Source of the DNA: Phenylobacterium sp. NIBR 498073
Lineage (GTDB): Bacteria > Pseudomonadota > Alphaproteobacteria > Caulobacterales > Caulobacteraceae
DNA length: 64,000 nt
NCBI RefSeq assembly: GCF_027286305.1
Contig: NZ_CP114599.1
Coordinates: 558,001 to 622,000, forward strand
Direction: 5' to 3'
Shown: positions 61,318 through 64,000 of the stretch, piece after piece
How the letters are laid out: every line of letters starts with the position of its first letter
How positions within the stretch are numbered: position 1 is the stretch's first letter
Translations under genes and position numbers: made by a program
The notes under the pieces: model-generated
The model's database searches: none
Told to the model about the DNA's origin: nothing
What the model saw: only the letters and a program-made list of their open reading frames with translations

Positions 61318-62526
61318 TCAGCCCTTGACCGGCTTGACCAGGGCGGCGGCCTCGCGCGCCCGCTCGCGGGCTTGGTCGACGTCGGCGCCGCGGGCCAGGG
61401 CGACGCCCATGCGGCGGCGCTCGAAGCTCTCGGGCTTGCCGAACAGGCGCAGGTCCGCAGCCGGCACGCGCAGGGCTTCGGCGACGCCTTCGAAAGCGAT
61501 GGCCTGGGCCTCCATGCCGCCATAGATCACCGCACTGGCGCCCGGCTCGCGCAGGGCGACGTCGGTCGGCAGGCCGAGGATGGCGCGGGCGTGGAGGGCG
61601 AACTCGCTGAGGTACTGGGTGGCCAGCGTGACCAGGCCGGTGTCGTGCGGCCGCGGGCTGACCTCCGAGAACCAGACCTCGTCGCCGCGCACGAACAGCT
61701 CGACCCCGAAGATGCCCAGGCCGCCCAGCTCGCCGGTGACCTTGGCGGCGATGTCCTGGGCGCTGGCCAGCGCGGCCGGGCTCATCGCCTGCGGCTGCCA
61801 GCTCTCGACATAGTCGCCCTTGACCTGGCGGTGGCCGATCGGGGCGCAGAAGCTGGTCGCGATCTGCCCGTCGGCGCCCTTGGAGCGCACGGTCAGCAGG
61901 GTGATCTCAAAGTCGAACTCGATCTTGCCCTCGACGATCACGCGGGGCTGTTCGACCCGGCCGCCCTCCAGGGCGTAGCGCCAGGCCGCGGCGATGCCCT
62001 CGGGGCCCTCGACATAGGACTGGCCCTTGCCCGACGACGACATCACCGGCTTCACGAAGCAGGGGAAGCCGGCGACCTTGGCCGCGCCCTCCGCCAGCTC
62101 GGCCTCCGAGGAGGCGAAAGCGTAGGGCGAGGTGGCCAGGGAAAGGGTCTCGGCGGCCAGTCGGCGGATGCCCTCACGGTTCATGGTCAGCTGGGCGGCG
62201 CGGGCGGTCGGGATGACGGTCGCCACGCCCTCGGCCTCCAGCTTGACCAGCTCGTCGGTAGCGATGGCCTCGATCTCGGGCACGATCAGGTGCGGGCATT
62301 CGGCCAGCACCAGGGCGCGCAGGGCCACGGGGTCGGTCATGGCGATGACGTGGCTGCGGTGGGCCACCTGCATGGCCGGGGCGCCGGCGTAGCGGTCGAC
62401 GGCGATGACCTCGCAGCCGAGCCGCTGCAGCTCGATGGCGACTTCCTTGCCGAGCTCGCCCGAGCCCAGCAGCATGACCCTGACGGCCGACGGCGAGAGC
62501 GGGGTTCCGAGACGCATGCGGGCCAT
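61318..62526 (-). CDS. purT: Formate-dependent GAR transformylase (402 aa)
   Basis: ATP-grasp enzyme of purine synthesis that makes formylglycinamide ribonucleotide from formate, ATP and GAR. Motifs [34 protein letters not shown] (ATP loop), and [16 protein letters not shown]. Full length. It follows tkt on the same strand. Confidence 0.95.
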   Translation of the reverse strand: MARMRLGTPLSPSAVRVMLLGSGELGKEVAIELQRLGCEVIAVDRYAGAPAMQVAHRSHVIAMTDPVALRALVLAECPHLIVPEIEAIATDELVKLEAEGVATVIPTARAAQLTMNREGIRRLAAETLSLATSPYAFASSEAELAEGAAKVAGFPCFVKPVMSSSGKGQSYVEGPEGIAAAWRYALEGGRVEQPRVIVEGKIEFDFEITLLTVRSKGADGQIATSFCAPIGHRQVKGDYVESWQPQAMSPAALASAQDIAAKVTGELGGLGIFGVELFVRGDEVWFSEVSPRPHDTGLVTLATQYLSEFALHARAILGLPTDVALREPGASAVIYGGMEAQAIAFEGVAEALRVPAADLRLFGKPESFERRRMGVALARGADVDQARERAREAAALVKPVKG

Positions 62527-62546
62527 CCTGGCAGGTAGTTGGAGAT

Positions 62547-62584
62547 CAGCCGCGAAAACCTGCCGATAGGCTTCCGCGGCTGAC
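62547..62584 (-). terminator. Possible hairpin after tkt
   Basis: TCAGCCGCG/CGCGGCTGA inverted repeat with a loop of about 20 nt, between tkt and purT. No U-run; weak. Confidence 0.35.
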
Positions 62585-62606
62585 GATGGAGGCGGGCCGG
62601 CCCAGC

Positions 62607-64000
62607 TTAGCCGAGCTTGGCCTTCGCGGCGGCGGCGACGGCTTCGGCGGTGATGCCGAATTCCTTGTACAGGCGGTCGGCCGGCGCGCTGGCGCCCCAG
62701 CCGTGCATGCCGACGAAGACGCCGTTTTCACCGATGAACCGCTCCCAGCCGAAGCTGGCCGCCGCCTCGACGGCGACGCGCACCGGCGCCTTGCCGATGG
62801 TCGCCTGCCGATAGGCTTCCGGTTGGGCGTCGAACAGTTCCCAGCAGGGGGTGGAGACGACGCGGGTCGGAACGCCCTCGGCTTCCAGCAGGCCCTGGGC
62901 CGCGACGGCGATCGAGACTTCGGTGCCCGAGGCGAAGATGGTCACCTTGGCTTCGCCGCTGGCGGCCTTCAGCTCGTAGGCGCCCTTGGCCGAGAGGTTT
63001 TCCGGGGCGCTGTCGCGCACCGCCGGGACCTTCTGGCGCGACAGGGCCATGAACGCAGGGGTCTTCTTCGACTGCAGCGCGACCTTCCAGCACTCGGCGG
63101 TCTCCACCGCGTCGGCCGGGCGGAAGACGTTGAGGTTGGGCATGGCGCGCATGCTGGCCAGGTGCTCGATCGGCTGGTGGGTCGGGCCGTCCTCGCCGAC
63201 GCCGATGGAGTCGTGGGTCATCACGTGGACCACCCGCACGCCCATCAGCGCGCCCAGGCGGATCGCCGGGCGGCTGTAGTCCGAGAACACCATGAACGCC
63301 CCGCCGTAGGGGATGACGCCGCCGTGCAGGGCCATGCCGTTCATCGCCGCAGCCATGCCGAACTCGCGCACGCCGTAGTTCACGTAGCGGCCGGCATAGT
63401 CGGGGGTGTCGAAGATCGCGGTGTTCTTGACGAATGTGTTGTTCGAGCCGGTCAGGTCGGCCGAACCGCCGACCATTTCCGGGATCGCCGGGAACAGCGC
63501 GTCCAGCGCCGAGCCCGAATGCTGGCGGGTGGCGGCGGCCGGCTTGGCGCTCGCGGCTTCGGCGATGTGGGCGTCCAGGCGTTCGAAGGCGTCCGCCGGC
63601 AGCTCGCCCTTGATGGCGCGGGTGAACTCGGCGGCGTGGTTCGAGGCGGCCAGGCGCTTTTCCCAGCCCTTGCGGTCCTTGGCGCCGCGGCGACCGGCCG
63701 AACGCCAGGGCTTCACGACCTCGTCCGGGATCGCGAACGCCTCGGCCGACCAGCCCATCTTGGCGCGGGTGGCGGCGATCTCGGTCGCGCCCAGGGCCGC
63801 GCCGTGGGTCTTGTGGTGACCTTCCATGGTCGCCGCGCCCTTGCCGATCTTGGTCTTGCAGGCGATCAGCGAGGGACGGTTCTGCTTGGTGGCCCAGGCC
63901 AGCGCCCGGCGGATCTGGCCGTAGTCGTGCCCGTCGATCGACTTCACCGCCCAGCCGGCGGCCTTGAAGCGGGCGACCTGGTCGCCGGTCTCGGCCAGCG
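62607..64000 (-). CDS. tkt: Transketolase, C-terminal part (partial, cut by right edge)
   Basis: The N-terminal thiamine-diphosphate domain lies beyond the window. Seen here are the end of that domain ([20 protein letters not shown]), the Pyr domain ([39 protein letters not shown]) and the C-terminal domain ([19 protein letters not shown]). It transfers two-carbon ketol units in the pentose-phosphate pathway, and fits beside gap, pgk and fba. The frame stays open to position 64000. Confidence 0.95.
   Translation of the reverse strand, partial: LAETGDQVARFKAAGWAVKSIDGHDYGQIRRALAWATKQNRPSLIACKTKIGKGAATMEGHHKTHGAALGATEIAATRAKMGWSAEAFAIPDEVVKPWRSAGRRGAKDRKGWEKRLAASNHAAEFTRAIKGELPADAFERLDAHIAEAASAKPAAATRQHSGSALDALFPAIPEMVGGSADLTGSNNTFVKNTAIFDTPDYAGRYVNYGVREFGMAAAMNGMALHGGVIPYGGAFMVFSDYSRPAIRLGALMGVRVVHVMTHDSIGVGEDGPTHQPIEHLASMRAMPNLNVFRPADAVETAECWKVALQSKKTPAFMALSRQKVPAVRDSAPENLSAKGAYELKAASGEAKVTIFASGTEVSIAVAAQGLLEAEGVPTRVVSTPCWELFDAQPEAYRQATIGKAPVRVAVEAAASFGWERFIGENGVFVGMHGWGASAPADRLYKEFGITAEAVAAAAKAKLG

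Overview
The window is high-GC, densely coding DNA. It most likely comes from a Caulobacteraceae alphaproteobacterium (Caulobacter/Phenylobacterium type). The reasons are a PhyR-type general stress response (GSR) locus, the CtrA-degradation adaptor RcdA (DUF1465) beside a DUF1192 gene and rpmE, a linked tkt/gap/pgk/fba glycolytic cluster, and GGAAC-N16/17-CGTT (EcfG/sigma-T) promoters. No phage, insertion sequence, CRISPR array, tRNA or rRNA is visible.

Region 1 (1-8.1 kb) is a stress island. phyR is preceded by two divergent EcfG-type promoters; the leftward one points out of the window, where nepR-ecfG would be expected. Further EcfG-type promoters precede a pair of small membrane-protein genes, a structured C-rich small RNA that fits GsrN, a glycine-zipper protein, a diacylglycerol-kinase-like/metallophosphoesterase operon, an unlisted 57-aa DUF1328 gene, and a DUF883/holin-like pair. 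An Fe superoxide dismutase and an HWE kinase with a receiver domain lie inside or beside the cluster.

Region 2 (8.2-27.9 kb) is mostly metabolic and envelope genes: ATP-grasp, alpha/beta hydrolase, cytochrome b561, VIT-family transporter, cold-shock protein, CoA-transferase, DUF4142 lipoprotein, an overlapping FAH-family hydrolase/maleylacetoacetate isomerase/carbonic anhydrase operon, the penicillin-binding protein 1C/alpha-2-macroglobulin pair, a DUF1254 protein, a persulfide dioxygenase-rhodanese fusion, and acetyltransferase/MazG-like genes. Region 3 (28-38.2 kb) holds a methyltransferase, nitronate monooxygenase, GIY-YIG protein, enoyl-CoA hydratase, HAD phosphatase, amidase, Nudix hydrolase, semialdehyde dehydrogenase and an M2 metallopeptidase.

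Region 4 (38.2-46.4 kb) has a TadG-like von Willebrand protein with an inserted beta-rich module, followed by four tandem GPH-family sugar transporters. Region 5 (46.4-56.8 kb) carries quinone reductase, DUF1192, rcdA, rpmE, an ABC exporter, a Tat-exported phosphodiesterase, suhB, thiE, the bfd-bfr iron-storage pair and an MHS transporter. Region 6 (56.8-64 kb) is the glycolysis block fba, pgk, gap and tkt (cut by the right edge), with purT and an MliC-like lipoprotein gene.

Seven copies of a TGTCATCCCGG...CCGGGATGACA palindromic element of about 90-145 bp sit between genes. The strongest result is the stress island: seven exact and one near-exact EcfG promoters in the first 6.7 kb, serving a GsrN-like RNA and several genes not usually grouped as one system.
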